Source: Cristatella mucedo
Taxonomy: Eukaryota > Bryozoa > Phylactolaemata > Cristatellidae
Length of the DNA: 64,000 nt
Assembly: GCA_009760855.2 (NCBI GenBank)
Contig: WPIO01000010.1
Location: 5,229,501 to 5,293,500, forward strand
Direction: 5' to 3'
Notes under the pieces: model-generated
Databases searched by the model: none
What the model saw: only the letters and a program-made list of their open reading frames with translations
Told to the model about the DNA's origin: nothing
Program-made: the position numbers and the translations under genes
In this document: piece by piece, positions 46,001 through 56,470 of the stretch
How positions within the stretch are numbered: position 1 is the stretch's first letter
Layout: every line of letters begins with the position of its first letter

Positions 46001-49000
46001 CTCATAAGCAGGCAAAGGACGTTTCGTGCCGACCCGGCAAATGCTGTGCGGTGCTGGTTGGTTTTTGGCTTCTTTTTAAATGAAAAGTCAGGGACGTGTC
46101 GTCAGTCGGGAGTGAGTCCATGTGATCTAAGATGCTATCTCCTAATTATTTGAGGTGGGTTAGAAGCACGGTTTAAAGAATCGAGTCCGAAGAGCGAGTG
46201 GCTCTGTTGCAAACAAACCTTTGCAGTATGGCCCTAGCTGCTGTGGCTGCTACTTCGTTTGTGTAACAAAGGGATTTTGGCCATCACCACTGCTGGCAGC
46301 TGCAATAAAGGATTTCCCACAGCAGGACCGAACTCGCGATTGAGGTCGTGAAGAGCAACCGCCTTACCTAGTGTGCCATCATGGCTCACCGATGCATACA
46401 CTGTTGGTGTTTATGCATATACTATGACCGCACCTTTTCGTGGTTCTTAATGACCTCCCTTTTTTCCTAGGCATTGAGGATGCAAAGTTCCTCGATGTCT
46501 CCTCGATTGTTGCATTCCACAAAGCCTGAGCTTTACTGTTAAGATCGGTTAGTGATGTAGGCCGAACACCCTGGCACTGCTGCCGGTCGACGTCATTCCT
46601 CAAATGTTCTATAGGGCTCAGGTTCGGGGACTGGCTTGATTACTGCATCGGCACCGCACCAGATGCTTAAAAAAATCACTGACGGCCGTATGCATAGGGT
46701 CGTCATCTTGCTGCCAAACGTACTGAACCCCGAGGCGATTGTTTTTTATTTGCAATTCAGCTTTCTGTGTGAGGTATTTATGTTGGTCCATGATACCTTG
46801 ATGCAGGCCTGATGCATAACTCCTGCGGCTTTATCGGCAAAGCAGCCCCAAACCATCACCGATTTGCCGCAGAATTTCTCTGTAGGCAGTCATGCTGGTA
46901 CACCTAATCTTTCCTTCGACTAACTCTTATGCATCGCTTTCTGTTACCGAATATCGCTAGCCTACTTTCACCTGTCCATAAAACAGGATTCCAGTCGTCT
47001 TCTTTCAGTGGACGGGGTCATGGGCAGTCTTATGGCTCTGAAGCCTGCGTTTTGCAGCCCACCGGAAGATGCCACTCTTAGCTAGCCTCCTACCGACCGT
47101 GTTTTTACTAATATCAATCCCTGCAGCATCCTTGGAGTGTGCATTGTCTTGTGCAAGTGTGGAGGTTGTATTCCTTATTGCTGCACCTCTAGTGTCGGTC
47201 TGTCGTGGCAGGCATATCTGGCTGCATAGGCTGTCGATCTACTCCTACTGTATTTGTTGATGCTATAGCAATGGTTAATTTGGAAATTTGAAGCCCTCAT
47301 TTGTCTCAAGATTGTTTTTGCCTTGTTGATACAGTTTTGTCAGCAACTTCTTAGCATAGTCAGTGTTACGTGCCCCGAATTTTCTAGCTGTACGTGGCCG
47401 ATCCGAAAGTATGTGTACAGGGTGAACATAAGTGATATCCTTGTGCTTCTGGACACTGCAGAAATATGTTGTAGGTCGATGCTGTAAATTGTGGGAAATC
47501 TCGAAAGATGTAATTCCCTTTAAAAATGACCCATATGCCTGCTTTAAAAAAACGGTCCGAGCCCGTCGGCCCCCAGCAGCAAACATTGAGGATCTGCCGA
47601 GTGGTGTGCAGGTGCTAGGGACCAGTTGCAAGTACCGGCTGCTGTGGCACCCCATCCCTGCCCCCACCCGTGAACTGGCATTGCATATGGCTCGCGTCTG
47701 CAAGGCCTGTTAATGTGGATTCCTGTCCTGGGTGTCTTGCCTGAGCTGATGATCTGTTGCCTCCCCTCCCCCTTGGAAGCTCTTGGAAGAACTGAAGGAG
47801 GGAGGGGTAGGAGAAGGAGCAAATGGCCTGTATTGGACTTGGGGGTGGGACTTCACGGTCAAAGTTCAGTGACGACCTGTCGATGGTCCGTCGGTTATGC
47901 AATGTTTCTCGTAGAGCGATGCACCGTAGTCCTGGATGTGAGGAAAGTAAATTCGCTCTAGTGGTCTGGCTTGGTTAGTTGTGGTCAGCTATGGGTCTTG
48001 CTGACCAGTGTCCATCCTTAACGAGCAAGTCGGCTGCTGTCCATTCGCTGGCAGGTGGGCAGTGGCAGTGACCAAGGCAAGATGCTGGCTGTACTTCTGC
48101 AGAAAGGCTCTTTTAGGCGTCTCAGTGGGGCTTCCCTAACGTCAGGGGTTTTCTACTGGCTTATTGGAGTTTATAGACCACAGCCAGCGCCTCGGCTGGC
48201 AGCCCTAAGTTATGGCAAGGGAGTCGGTGATAATGACCACGCTCTTCATGGCAGGAGAGCGACCAATCCCAACTGCTGCGTTTTTTCCACGGCGCCTGCC
48301 GAGACTCTTCTGCAAAGTCGAACTCGTGGTGATTGCTCAAGAAAAGACAAACGTTGCCGCCGGGTATTGGGGCAGGGCTGGTCGTGGGTCACAGCACTTG
48401 CCATCTGTCTCGATCGATCGGCCACTGCTGCTCAGTCTTCATCACCGAACGATCTCAGCGATTAGGATTTAGCGATTTATTTTATTTAGGATCAGCGATT
48501 AGCGATATATTCTCGGCGGCCGCCCATTTTCTCCTGTGGTTGCAAAAGATGCTCAGCTCTGTGACGAGTATGCACACAGAGTGCCCCTTTAGCCGAGCTC
48601 TTGGCACGGCCATCGTGCTTCATCTCGATCCACACTTGGCGCTTGCAGTTGCCAAGCAGCTGCAGCTGTGCACGGGATCCGTTCGTGTAGGACGCCGAGG
48701 CTCGGGAGGCCGCCGAGCGAGAGATACGCGCGCAGCTGACCAGGCAGGCGGCAGCGCACAGCGACCACCTGGCCGAGGTGCTGCGCGTGCAGCGAGACGA
48801 CCTGCGTCGGCGGTTTGAGCGCGAGCTGCAGCAGCACGCCATTGCCGAGCGCAACCTCGTGGTCGCCGAGCTCGGCCAGCACCTGGCCACGGCTCGCGGC
48901 GTCGAGGCGGCGCTTGCCGGTAAGTTGCCCTCGCCCTCTGTGCCACTGCTCGGCCAGCCTCCCTGTCTCCCTACCCCCAGCCCACTCTCGGCTGTGCACC

Positions 49001-49957
49001 ACCGTAGCTGGCCGTTGTTCGTGAGTGCTGCTGCCGCTGCTGCAGCCGCCCGCTTTGGCTGGGCGCCTACGGGATGACCCTGTTGGGCATCAGTGCCAGC
49101 ATCAGCGCTTGACTTTTTCATCTCTTTTTCGCGCTGCGCTGCTGTCACACCAGTTCGAGCCAACTTGGAGGAGCGGGTGCAGCAAATGCAGCGACTGCTG
49201 TTGGCCAGTCAGTCGCTCGCCGGTGCCATTCATGCAGGCGAGTGCTCGGCGCGCCCTGCTCGCTCGCGCTCTCTCCTTTTCTTTTTCCTCCCTCGGTCGG
49301 CGACCGCCGTTGGCGGCGGTCGCGACGTGCTTTGCGCAAAGCTGGGCGGCCGCCGCCCGCCGGCAGCCGCCTCTTCTCGATGCCTCGTTCGTTCGTGCCG
49401 CAGGTAAAGGAGGCACTGCCTGGGAGGACCGGCTTTGCCCGCTCGCCGCCGAGGTGGAGGCGCTGCAGAGCGCTGCCGCCGCCGGAGCGGACGAGTTCGT
49501 CGGCCGGCTGCTGTCGGCGCTGCCCGAGCTCGCCGTGGCTCGCGGCGTGTGGACCGAGGCCAGCCTGCGCAAGCGCTTCGACCGCGTGCGTCGGTCGTGC
49601 GAGCATGTCGCCCTGCTGGACGACGACGGCGAGCCGGAGCCGTCGCTGGTCAAGTACTTCGTGGCGTACGTGCAGTCGCTGCTCGTCGTGCGCCGCCCGG
49701 CGCGCTTGGTCGACGAAGAGGACGAGCTGAGCGCCGAGGAGCGGCTGGATACGCACGCGCTGCTCGCGCACGCCGCCCACTTCGTGGCCGCCGGCAACCT
49801 GGAGCAGGCCGTGCGCTACGTCAGCCAGCTGAAGGGCGTTCCGAGGCGGGTCGCCGGCGATTGGCTCGCCGAGGCTCGTCTGCTGCTCGAGGCGCGTCAG
49901 GTGGCGAGCGCAATTGGCGCGTTCGTCGACGCCCGCCGTCTGGGCAGCGTGTTTTAG
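37036..49957 (+). CDS. IMMT: MICOS subunit MIC60 (mitofilin)
   Basis: The exons I support are 37036-37215, 37382-37493, 37697-37907, 38723-38956, 41215-41336, 41432-41514, 41959-42097, about 45073-45304, 45509-45732, 48691-48919, 49154-49237 and 49404-49957 (TAG). That is about 800 residues against about 758 in human. Exon 37036 carries the inner-membrane anchor (LTTAAALAVGGAGLLSYSF). The next three are an Ala/Pro/Ser/Glu-rich linker. From 41,215 to 49,237 the protein is coiled coil, with EEELNALIALAHRRIDELRR and HSDHLAEVLRVQRDDLRRRF matching the vertebrate helix. The last exon is the mitofilin domain. MIC60 shapes crista junctions in the mitochondrial inner membrane and faces the intermembrane space. 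The identity is firm; the presequence exon and the 5' border of the 45-kb exon are not. Confidence 0.9.
40357..40432 (-). mobile_element. L2 tail fragment
   Basis: AATAATAATAATACC, AGCACCCTCAGAGAACTCAA and TCTTTCTAGGCACTTTG: the reversed hairpin with an AAT tail. Confidence 0.8.
40560..40662 (+). mobile_element. L2 3' hairpin with tail
   Basis: CACTTTACAGCAAATGTAAA, then the complete hairpin AAAGCGCC / GGCGCTTT and an ATT tail. Close in sequence to the copy at 32,375. Confidence 0.85.
40680..40825 (+). mobile_element. L2 ORF-end fragment
   Basis: ACATCCCCACCTGTGACGAC, GTTTAAAAAGAAGCTAAATA and TCACAGCATTTGCTTAGTC match the L2 ORF end and start of the 3' UTR. Confidence 0.7.
42521..42581. repeat. 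Three tandem 21-bp repeats
   Basis: TACTGG(T/C)ATGCAACCGC recurs at 42521, 42542 and 42563 with a 21-bp period inside a MIC60 intron. One substitution separates the units within the shared core. Confidence 0.85.
42923..42993 (+). mobile_element. L2 or SINE-B tail fragment
   Basis: AATGTAAAGTGCCCAGATTG, GGATTTGGTTCTCTTAGGGC and ATTATACAAATGG: a hairpin tail mixing L2-like (TGTAAAGTGCC) and SINE-B-like (TATACAAATG) features. Confidence 0.6.
43061..43249 (-). mobile_element. SPIN-type hAT MITE, copy 2
   Basis: A 189-bp element in the opposite orientation to copy 1. On the plus strand it begins CAATGGTTTTCAAACTTCC and ends CACAGGTTGAGAACTGCTG. It contains TAATACAGTTCCTCATGTT and TTTTCCGATGGTCTTAGGCG, and the same inner segment as copy 1 (ATTGTGTGCAAAATATGGAA on this strand). 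Flanks GTTGAGGG / GTCTAGGG (43053-43060, 43250-43257) match at 6 of 8 positions and are likely the 8-bp target duplication. Non-coding. Confidence 0.87.
43793..44300 (-). mobile_element. L2 LINE, 3' end with ORF part
   Basis: An AAT tail, reversed hairpin (AGCACCCTCAGAGAACTCAA, TTTACATTTGCTGCAAAGGA), 3' UTR, and then ORF end reading back to TAGGCTGGAGCCAAAGAATG (the AYLS..MAPA region). About 500 bases, decayed. Confidence 0.85.
44490..44538. repeat. 17-bp perfect inverted repeat, 10-base loop
   Basis: CACTAGTGAGAGAGCCA (44490-44506) and TGGCTCTCTCACTAGTG (44517-44533) are exact reverse complements. The right arm and its flank also form a 16-bp palindrome CTCTCACTAGTGAGAG (44522-44537). Located in a MIC60 intron about 500 bases before the next exon. 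Confidence 0.9.
45869..46215 (-). mobile_element. L2 LINE, decayed 3' end
   Basis: GAAAGAACAAAATCTCTATC, TAGGCTATTGGCAGTCGCTG, AGCATGCAGAGAGTCAATAC and TGAAAAGTCAGGGACGTGTC follow the reversed L2 3' end in order, with strong divergence. Confidence 0.7.
46262..46389 (-). mobile_element. SINE-A copy (in MIC60 intron)
   Basis: Reverse complement begins GTGAGCCATGATGGCACACT and AGGTAAGGCGGTTGCTCT, with a weakened anticodon-arm palindrome (TTCACGACCTC only) and a diverged B box. Confidence 0.78.
46430..47245 (-). pseudogene. Tc1/mariner transposase relic 2
   Basis: Read on the minus strand from 47,245 downward: DISKNTVGRRLAKSGIFRW (helix-turn-helix end), then KEDDWNPVLWTGESRLAIFG (catalytic block, normally W-S/T-DES, here TGES, so the catalytic aspartate is lost), VMVWGCFADKAAGVM, and near the C-terminus QSPNLSPIEHLRNDVDRQQC (the P-x-L-x-P-I-E block with the third acidic residue). 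Frameshifts separate the blocks. It differs from relic 1 in sequence, so it is a different Tc1 lineage. Confidence 0.8.
49404..49957 (+). CDS. IMMT: MIC60 last exon, mitofilin signature domain
   Basis: Begins in phase 1 with GKGGTAWEDRLCPLAAEVEA. Conserved family blocks follow: LRKRFDRVRRSCEHVALLDD, KYFVAYVQSLL, LLAHAAHFVAAGNLEQAVRY, and the signature VSQLKGVPRRVAGDWLAEAR close to the end. The C-terminal domain binds MIC19 and curves membranes in studied species. The exon is very GC-rich, and this creates long false frames on the opposite strand, one of 362 codons. Confidence 0.92.
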
Positions 49958-50751
49958 ATGCCAAAGCTCTCGCCTGGGGCTCGATCGGGGGGGGGGGTGC
50001 AGGATGCAGGCTCTGCCTCGCCTTGGCCACCCCCACCTCGGACCTCCCACCACCCCGTTAGCCAGGCGAGCCGTGACTGCTTGCTGATTGTGGGAATACA
50101 GCTGTGCGATCGAGATGTCGCTAAAGAGTCTTTCTGTCGAATTGCCTTGGTGGTGTGCATATCCGACCAGCCAGCGAGTTAGGTGAGAGTTACATGTAAT
50201 CAGTGCAAAAGCTTGTTTACCAATATGAGTCACTTAATGCAGATAAGATCAGACCGCTATCTTGCACATCAGTTTTAGACGGATCCCTCTTGAAGGTATA
50301 TTAAGAATAATAATAATATAATAAAATAATAATGATAAGTTGTTTTTAGCGTACTTAGGGATATGTGTATCCGGGTGTTTTACAACTCACTGCAGAGCAA
50401 TATCTTGTATCCAGGCGCTTTACAGCTTGCTGCAAGCGAAGCAATAAACCAGGGTTAATGATATGCACTGCTGCATGCTTGGAAAAGTTCACAAAAGCAC
50501 CCAAGTATCATTATTAGACCAGCATACTGGATTTCGATGCATACCAACTGGCGGCCCGATCACAAAAATATATCAGTTTTTAACTCAAGTAGATAAGAGG
50601 CGACTGGCGGACGATGAGCTCGTGGTGCAAGGAGGCCGAATAGATAGAGAGAGGATTCAATAAAGCTCGTGCTGAAGGGGTGTGATGTGGCTGCTGCATC
50701 GTCGACGACAGATCAGACGAGCTGGTTCGTTTTGCACTAGTTGCAGACATG
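49958..50751. other. MIC60 3' flank
   Basis: The 3' UTR begins here. AATAAA candidates occur at 50320 and 50443, both inside an L2-like minus-strand remnant (about 50,300-50,450) with AAT repeats, GGCGCTTTACAGCTTGCTGC and ATCTTGTATCCAGGCGCTTT. A G-run lies at 49,988-49,997. Confidence 0.5.
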
Positions 50752-50911
50752 GTGAGCCGTGATGGCACACTTGGTAAGGTGGTTGCTTTTCACGACCTCG
50801 GGACAGAGGTCGTGGGTTCGATTACCGCGGTGAGCGATCCTTTATCGCAACTGCAAGCGGTGGTGATAGCCGTCAATGCTCTTCTGTCGCTATACAAATT
50901 GAGGCTGCTTA
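50752..50911 (+). mobile_element. SINE-A, best-preserved plus-strand copy
   Basis: Starts GTGAGCCGTGATGGCACAC with GGTAAGGTGGTTGCT (A box), anticodon-arm palindrome CACGACCTCGG / CAGAGGTCGTG, B box GGTTCGATTAC at 50815-50825, body TGCAAGCGGTGGTGATAGCC and end CGCTATACAAATTGAGGC. Confidence 0.85.
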
Positions 50912-52479
50912 AGCAGTTAGGATGACTAAGGGCATAGGCCAGATGTCCTGAATAAAGGGAATCACTGAAATCTAGATGCAATGTCACAAACGCATGAGCT
51001 CGTTTGGCTGACATACTCTTGTCTAAGCAGGCCCTGATTTTGACAACGTTCCTCAGCTGAAAGTTGGCCGACTTGACCTAGGAGGCAGTGCACACTTTGA
51101 GTGACTAATCCTTTGGAATAGCAGGCTCAAATTAGTGGTAGGCGTCACGGGAATGATGCTAGATGAACCAGTTTTGAGAGTGAGGTCCGGTTTGAGGCTG
51201 ATACTAGGCCCTCCCATAACTATTGGGCTAGTCTATCATCTTTTAAGCTGTAGTAAATTTAAGAGCATGTCCTCAAGTTCATATTCATAGCTTTCTCCGT
51301 TCTTGATCCCGAAACCTTAAGCAAATAAATGTTGTTTCCCTGCTACTGTCTTCCAGCTTCGTTAGCAAACTCCAAACACTGGCCCTTCAGCTTGCCTAAT
51401 TCCTACTGACAGGTATCTCCTAGGGTTCTAATGGCTTTACCGTACAAGTACGTGGAATTGAGTTTGATAAATCTGTTTTTTTTTGTAGATGTATTGTCCT
51501 GGATTTTAGTAGCTCTAAAAGCACCGCAATGATGCAAGATGACATGCACTTCTTTATCGAAATGGTGCTAGCACAATATATGTAATTCATATGTGTGGCC
51601 CTAAGAGAACTGAATCTCGGTCTAGGTGCATCACATGTCACAGAGCTCGAGCCAACGACCTGGGGGGGGGGGGTCAAAAGCAAGGACCTTGACCTTGGTA
51701 GTCAAAGATGAGTAGTTATCCACTTAGCATTGACAGCCCAAAAAGGGTCTGGCCTCATCTATCATAACCATATCTATCCCTCAAGCAGGTGGCCATAGAA
51801 GAGTAGAGTCCAGGTAACATCGATGATGCTTATTTTAACTTTTTATTTCAGCACTATGACAGGGATTTTCAAATGGCAGCAAATTGGGGGAGGGGGCATC
51901 GAATAGAATATCACTATGCATGCAGCCTTCACTGGGCCTCAAGTAGTGAGCCTTCGGCTCAACATTGGACTGAGCCAGCACGGTTCGAGGAATTAACAGC
52001 ATTTATGCTGTAAGTATCCTGGCGAAGACAAGCTGGTCGAGCTGAAGCTTGCACGGTGACTGAGGGTAGTCAGTCTGTGCAATAGCCTCTCCGACGAATT
52101 TTTGGAGAGAGTGCCATGCCACTCCCAGGACACAAGGTTGACTAGGTCTGCCTGATGTGAATCGTTTCATGTCAGTACGCGGTTGCTGCCCAGCTCTCTG
52201 ATGACATGCATCGGGCGCCTCACTGCACCACGCCATTCGCTCGTGCCGCACACCTAATGCAGGCCTGCACGAACAAGAATTGCTAGGAGAGGCATTCCTG
52301 CGGAGTCATGACCTATGATATGCCGCGACCTCGGGATTTTGCATTCGAGTGAAACGCTTACGACTCGTGGGAGCGGTTTCATAAAGTTGCGATACCGCCT
52401 TTGACAAGCTGACAAAAGAAACAAAGCCGGCGATAGGCTGATTAAAAGTCCTCGTTGAACACAGGCGAAAAATATAAGG
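50912..52479. other. Intergenic, no gene recognised
   Basis: A small L2/SINE tail relic at 51,598-51,645 (CCCTAAGAGAACTGAATCTC, reversed hairpin), a G-run at 51,662-51,672, and otherwise unassigned sequence with short frames on both strands. Confidence 0.45.
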
Positions 52480-53410
52480 CTTGTCATGATCGGATGCGAA
52501 GACGAGTGTTTCAAGGTGCTTTGCTGTGGCCTTCTAACTGCACTTGCTTGCCCCATGTGCTCCATCGATGCCTGGCCCGAGGTACTTGCACCAGCCTCGC
52601 CATGCTAGGAAAGCCGACGGAGAGGTTCGCCACTCCTTTGCATAGCCGACGATTGAGCAGAATACGTCGAACCTCGATAACGCCTGCATAGAACGGCATC
52701 TGTGGTGGCGAATGGACGGCAAAGAATTCGGCTCACAGCGAAACATCGAGGACGACCGGTACTGCGATCATGAGCACTATGTGTGTCACCATGGCGGCCG
52801 GGGCCGCTTAGAGATTGATCATTAGCTCGGCAGTAAGCGTGACACGAAATTCAACAATCGCAGTAGCACGATTCGTCTCGTTACTGGAACTGACGGTATG
52901 GCCGGTCTGGCGCTGTTACTGTCATTTGCGAGCCTCTTCAGCCAGTGTGAACCCGGACACGAGCACTAATTCGACAGTAGCGAGCATTCAACACGGAGCG
53001 GTGGCTGACGTTTAAGTGGCGGAGCAGCAGTGACAAGGTCGTATGGTGGAAGTGCACGAACCATCGGCTGTCAAACTGAAATCGTGATAAGAAGTGGGGA
53101 GTAGCAAGAGCTTGTCAAGAGATGCAAACTTGCTTCTTTGGAGGAAGCTTTTAGAGCATCTACACGGATGATGCCAAAGATTAAAGTTTCGGGCCACCGG
53201 GAGCATTTAGCAATGAGCAGCAGCCAGATTTACTGGCAAAGGGCAAACTTAATTTGAGCTGGTAAATTATGCCTTTATGAGTTGTGGTGATCACTTGCAG
53301 GGCTCCATGCAGCTGGAGGACTTTGGATTTTACTCTCATTGACGCAGGAATAAGATGCTGTGACATGCTCATTTCAGGTGAGTGTCGCTTTGGCCTTTTG
53401 CCGAAACTCC
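52480..53410 (-). pseudogene. Gypsy-type (Ty3) integrase relic
   Basis: Minus-strand translation of 53,410-53,150, with stops, gives SPPAAWSP, then WLLLIAKCSRWPETLI, matching the P-W-x and LLLVDAHSKWPEV blocks of Gypsy integrase cores, in the right order and spacing. Further down a SGFTLAEEAR block recalls the SNGLAER segment (about 52,930-52,960), and WRTSPSAFLAWRG (about 52,600-52,640) recalls the T-G-x-SPAELLLGR region. No LTR was found. The frame is broken many times. Confidence 0.5.
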
Positions 53411-53965
53411 TGGACAAGCGACTAGGCATCGTATGAGGCGCTACCACTTTTAGCAGGGCTCTAAAGGCAGCCTCCGGGCCGTACCCTTTCCGTGTAAATA
53501 TTTTGTGTCGGTTTCGGTGCGGTGCTGCGTGTGAGGAGAAGCTAATGAAGCCTTTCAGTGCAGCCTATGATCCTGCTTCTCTCCGGCAGCCTGCTTTCTG
53601 ATAAAGCCGCCCGGCTGAAGAAGCAACGGATTTGCTGCGAATGGCAATTCTCCGATTCATTCTGTGGGGAAGAGCTGCCGGCCTTTCAAGCTGATTCCGG
53701 CTGTGAACGTGAATTACCAGAAAATCTACGTTTTAAAGTTTTTTTATTTTACTAAACAGACCCAAAGTATCGGTAAGTATTAGCAAATCACGGAAGGATT
53801 GGCTGCATTGTTCCTGGTCGCTCCATTACGGTACTGCTACATATCTGTGTATTCAAGTTGTCTTGTAAAAGATGCCTAAGCTCGTAGTCAAACGCACACG
53901 AGCTCATGCCTTTTTACGACCATTTTTCGTGAAAATTAATCGAGGAAACTCCGAGGTGTGTCAGA
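53411..53965. other. Intergenic, no gene recognised
   Basis: The 65-codon frame at 53,558-53,755 is AT/GC-mixed and unrecognised. No repeat is apparent. Confidence 0.4.
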
Positions 53966-54072
53966 CTCCAGAAATGTCTATGCTCCCATAGCTTGGAACT
54001 CCCTAATAGCTGATATCCCGCCATCTCCTGATTTTACGACATTCAAAAAGAAGCTGGAAAGCTAAGCTAGCT
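53966..54072 (+). mobile_element. L2 ORF-end fragment
   Basis: TGCTCCCATAGCTTGGAACT, CCCTAATAGCTGATATCCCG and CATTCAAAAAGAAGCTGGAA follow the L2 ORF end (YAPKAWNSLP..FKKKL). Diverged. Confidence 0.7.
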
Positions 54073-54837
54073 GCTCCATACTGCCTTTGCTCTGTCCGAG
54101 TGAGTTGTACTTTTATGAGGTTGCACATTATGAAGCTGTTTGTGTCGAGTCGTCGGTGGCAACGACGACATGCTTTTTATGCTGCGCTGCTGCGAACTTA
54201 TTTTTTTCCAAGCGTGTGCCTTTGCTCGAGCGTGAGTGTGCATTAGTAGCCGGCGTCTCGCTAACCCACGGCCGCGATTCTACTATGCGCACTTTTCACT
54301 CGTCTTGGCATGATAATTGTGTGCTTTGCACACTTGCTTAAGGATGATTCTTCGCATACGATTATCCCACGAGGATTTGTAAAGTACCTGAACAAACAAC
54401 TGGTTTTCTTGTGGTGCTGTGCAAAAGACACAACTACTACTAAATCATTCTTTCTTTGCAGTCATCATGGCTACAATAAGGAAGCCGCCTTTAGGCTAGC
54501 TGTCTATACTACCTCTAACTCTATCACTACTAATATTCTCTAATAATTTTTATAATTTCCTAATCTTATATTTTTACTTTATAAATTGGGTCTATCGCCC
54601 AACCACTCAGTTGTGTTTCCTATAAATTGAGCGTCGATAGTAGAAAGCGTCTGTACTGTGAAAATTGACTATATCATTTTAATTCCGAAGGATTTCAGCA
54701 TGGTAAAAATGTACTTACAAGACAAACATTCAGCAAGGATCGGGATATGGCAAACTACGAAAAAGCTAGTGACATCTTATGAGTACAAGCGCTCTCCCAA
54801 CATGGGTCAATTCAACGTTGCTAATACTATTAATATT
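54073..54837. other. Intergenic, no gene recognised
   Basis: AT-rich with short frames (84 and 77 codons) lacking known domains. No transposon is recognised. Confidence 0.4.
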
Positions 54838-55215
54838 TAAAAAGTATAGCACCGCAAGAGAACTAAATCTCTTTCACTGTAAATTATATAAGCAGGAAAG
54901 AAAGTATATACATTGATAAGTCATAATAACATAAGCAGTTTCAGCATGTAAAAGCATAGACGTATACACAGCTATTCACTCGAGTAAACGTTATTTGAAA
55001 CTGGTGGGTTTTTAGCTTTCTGCGAAATGCCCCCGAGTCAGGTGTCGCGATCCCAGTCTCTAGTGATTTCCGTGCTTTGGGAGCATACAAGTAGAAGGTC
55101 CCCAAAGAATGGCGGTTAGTTAGAGGCAGCCTAGGTTAAGGCGATGACAAATCAGTTCGGCAACCATCCAAACTACGCAGGATAGGAGCAGAAATTCAAG
55201 AAGATTGCATCTGCT
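54838..55215 (-). mobile_element. L2 LINE, decayed 3' part
   Basis: GTATAGCACCGCAAGAGAAC, TAAATCTCTTTCACTGTAAA and AGTGATTTCCGTGCTTTGGG, AGCATACAAGTAGAAGGTCC: the reversed hairpin and ORF end, with the outer stem eroded. Confidence 0.65.
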
Positions 55216-56110
55216 GCGTTTATCGTGGCTGGATTGAGTCATTTAATCGTCGATTGTATTGATTTTCCAAGAATAACAGACAGAACACATATAGGAAGCT
55301 CAAGAGCAACTGTCTCGTACAGGTGTTGATTATTAAAATTAGGTGACCAACGAAGCCATAAATGTATTCAATGGTGATTACAAACGCACCCAGTAGTTTC
55401 TATCCTGTGATAAGCGTAGCAACCAGTTGTGGGCCTATTCGAATATCTGCAGCACGTTTGACGCAATGCCACTGATACATCCTTGACACATGCTGAACGC
55501 AATTTGCATTCACTAATTCGTATGTGCAAGCGAGCAGGATATCCGTAATTCAGCACTCTTTAATCTGGGAGACGAAGAAAACCTCTTGATGTGACCGTGC
55601 TTGCATTTTTGGAGGTACGTGAGGAGAAGGAGTTATCTTGAATTATTCAATGCGGGCTCTGGCATTACAGCTATAAGATTATTGCATACTCTTGTAAATC
55701 TCCAAATGATTATTCTCGGGAGGAGCTTGATAGCACTCGTAATCAACGTCTTGATGAAAATTACTCGGGAATAGTTTAAAAATCGGTAATCGCCGAGTTT
55801 ATTGGAAGCAAAGCAAAGCGCACCAGCAGGGTTTGAAATCTACCCTAAACATAGCGTGATTGCGTAGCTGAAGAAGTCTGCTCGATCCTATACTCAAGGC
55901 TGCTGGCAGCGGAAAGTGCAGCAAAGTTTCTCAGACTATATGCAGCACACAGCAAATAATTAAGCTGGTACCGCGGAAACGGAGACGCCTCATCTTTTTT
56001 CACGTTAAATTAATTTCGTGAGCTCTGAAAAGATTTAGGTTCAGGTGCACATGCTGAAATTCGAGGAATTTTAATGATATTAAGAAAAACACATATTTTT
56101 TTCTCCAAAA
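55216..56110. other. Intergenic, no gene recognised
   Basis: No coding or repeat signal that I can name. Confidence 0.4.
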
Positions 56111-56470
56111 ATCCTAAAGGAACTAAATCTCTTCTCACGCACTTGCATTTGTTGAAAGGGAAAAATCAACCGATTCACGATAATAACACGCATAAGCACG
56201 TAAAGAATGAGGCGCGTGACAAATCATTTGCATTAAGGGGGCACCTGGGCCTTTTGGCTTTGTAAATGTCAAGTCTGATATGTTGTGATGCCAGTCGGCT
56301 GTAATCTGCTGGCAAAGTCACATATGGACCAAAGCCTTCAAAGGACTGGAGGTTAGATGGGTTCGCTAGTGAAAGAGAAATAAGAGATCTGAGGTGAAGG
56401 GCTTGAATTTGACGCTTTGCTGGGAAGCCAGTGCACATAGCCCATTTCAGAACTACATCGAGTAGCCTCA
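56111..56470 (-). mobile_element. L2 LINE, decayed 3' part
   Basis: AAATCCTAAAGGAACTAAAT, CTCTTCTCACGCACTTGCAT and CAAAGCCTTCAAAGGACTGG (reversed FGDRA block region) keep the L2 order. Confidence 0.6.

Noticed and set aside
47389-47420. Tc1 terminal inverted repeat for relic 2
   Set aside because: The sequence resembles a Tc1 end (TACGTGGCCGATCCGAAAGT) but points away from the transposase relic, and no partner end was found.
49145-50233. 362-codon open frame on the minus strand over the end of MIC60
   Set aside because: It is antisense to the mitofilin domain exon, where high third-position GC removes stops. Its translation has no domain and is Arg/Ala-rich.
50752-50825. A functional tRNA gene
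   Set aside because: A and B boxes are present but no cloverleaf closes: the anticodon arm is an over-long palindrome and the sequence continues into a SINE body.
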